A program made the position numbers and the translations under genes. The notes beneath the pieces were generated by a model. That model had not been told where the DNA came from. It made no database searches and saw only the letters and a list, made by a program, of their open reading frames with translations. A DNA stretch of 6,818 nt from Planctomycetota bacterium (GTDB lineage: Bacteria > Planctomycetota > Phycisphaerae > SM23-33), in contig JAGHBS010000192.1 in the NCBI GenBank assembly GCA_021160865.1, positions 1-6,818 on the forward strand, written 5' to 3'. Below are positions 6,164 through 6,818 of the stretch, in pieces. Within the stretch, counting starts at the first letter, position 1; the number at the start of each line of letters is the position of its first letter.

Positions 6164-6818
6164 TCACCAGACCTCGATTTCCAACTCAAGGTACACTTCC
6201 ATTCGTTTGTAAACCGTTTCACGGATGATATTGATTAATTTCAAAATATCTGAAGCACGAGCAGATGGCTCAGTAATGATGAAATTACCATGTTTTTCCG
6301 AAACATACGCTCCACCAACTCGCTTACCCTTCAGACCTGCTTCGTCTATCAATGCCCCTGCTGACATACCACGTGGATTTTTGAAAATGCACCCAGCACT
6401 TCTACTGGCCAGCGGTTGGGTATTCTTCTTGTAAATCCAAATCTGCTTAATCTGCTTGAGTATCCGATGCGGATCATCCGGGAGCAATCTGAAGGTCGCA
6501 CCGAGAATAACGGCAGATCGACTTATATTACTGCAACGATACCCGAACGCCAGATCGCCTCGTAATCGAGTAAATGTCACCCCATCGGTATCCATCAAAT
6601 CTACTGATTCAACGATGCTTCCAATGTCTCCGAATGCTCCACCAGCGTTCATGCGAATTGCCCCACCAATGCTGCCTGGGATGCCGGCGAGGCATTCCAT
6701 CCCGCTTCGACCCTGCCTGACGCACCGTAAGACAAGTCTGCTTAGACTTGCAGCTGCACCTGCCTTGACGCCCTCCTTGTCGAACTCCACTCGCGTAAAT
6801 TGTTCGCCAGTCAGGTGA
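6164..6818 (-). CDS. murB: UDP-N-acetylmuramate dehydrogenase (MurB), N-terminal part cut off
   Basis: MurB reduces UDP-GlcNAc-enolpyruvate to UDP-MurNAc with NADPH and FAD in the cytoplasm. The frame stays open to the right edge (H-L-T-G-E-Q-F-T-R before the GTG at 6790), and L-G-F followed by V-F-D is normal mid-FAD-domain sequence, so GTG6790 is internal. About 217 residues are visible and roughly the first 80 to 90, including the first FAD loop, lie outside. Counted from 6790, visible marks are AGAAASLSRLV (10-20), LAGIPGSIGGAIRMNAGGAFGD (34-55), FGYRCSNI (82-89), SAGCIFKNPRG (131-141), GALIDEAGLKGKRVGGAYVSEKHGNFI (145-171) and the C-terminal LELEIEVW. Cys134 replaces the catalytic Ser of E. 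coli MurB, a substitution known in several groups. Lacking a visible extra domain, it looks like the short type II form. It leads the ddl-ftsQ operon in view. Confidence 0.92.
   Translation of the reverse strand, partial: HLTGEQFTRVEFDKEGVKAGAAASLSRLVLRCVRQGRSGMECLAGIPGSIGGAIRMNAGGAFGDIGSIVESVDLMDTDGVTFTRLRGDLAFGYRCSNISRSAVILGATFRLLPDDPHRILKQIKQIWIYKKNTQPLASRSAGCIFKNPRGMSAGALIDEAGLKGKRVGGAYVSEKHGNFIITEPSARASDILKLINIIRETVYKRMEVYLELEIEVW
6172..6175 (-). promoter_or_regulatory. Shine-Dalgarno site of ddl inside murB
   Basis: GAGG on the minus strand lies 8 nt before the ddl ATG at 6163 and within the last codons of murB. The site confirms the ddl start, and the zero-gap junction (TGA followed at once by ATG) suggests coupled translation. 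Confidence 0.6.

Noticed and set aside
6389..6391. Cys in place of the catalytic Ser in MurB (SAGCIFKNP) as evidence of a dead enzyme
   Set aside because: Cys at this position is known in MurB of several groups and can act as the proton donor, so it is not evidence of loss of function.
6456..6818. Plus-strand open frame across murB
   Set aside because: It is antisense to unmistakable MurB sequence and has no ribosome site or family signal.

Overview
The window looks like chromosomal housekeeping DNA from a bacterium with a Gram-negative-type envelope. It carries a periplasmic-type foldase, peptidoglycan precursor genes and an FtsQ-type division protein. Base composition looks near balanced. 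The unusual RnfC/RnfD-like pair and the murB-ddl-ftsQ order would fit an uncultured Planctomycetota or other PVC-group lineage, but that placement is an impression and not shown by the sequence. I see no mobile element, CRISPR array, tRNA, rRNA or plasmid signature.

The left half (1-3517, + strand) reads as one transcription unit. It starts with the end of a PpiC/SurA-type peptidyl-prolyl isomerase that is cut by the left edge. After 47 nt comes an RnfC-like two-[4Fe-4S] protein, overlapped by 4 nt (ATGA) with an RnfD/NqrB-like membrane protein. No rnfA, rnfB, rnfE or rnfG follows, because the next gene is convergent. Both Rnf-like proteins lack the flavin/nucleotide signatures of their families. 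RnfC has no Gly-rich GGAGFPT-type loop, and RnfD has Ile where the FMN-carrying Thr is expected by eye alignment. RnfC nevertheless keeps both ferredoxin-type cysteine sets. This is the most interesting part of the window: a possible stripped-down, flavin-independent RnfCD electron conduit.

The right half (3564-6818, - strand) is a compact cell-wall and division operon. Read in its own direction it runs murB (cut by the right edge), ddl, ftsQ and an unidentified six-helix membrane protein. The genes abut or overlap: the murB stop directly precedes the ddl ATG, ftsQ begins inside the end of ddl, and the last gene starts 7 nt after ftsQ. MurB and Ddl supply UDP-MurNAc and D-Ala-D-Ala for the peptidoglycan stem, and FtsQ links wall synthesis to the divisome. 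The two operons converge on a 46-nt spacer at 3518-3563 that contains no convincing terminator. There is no gene-free stretch longer than 50 nt.
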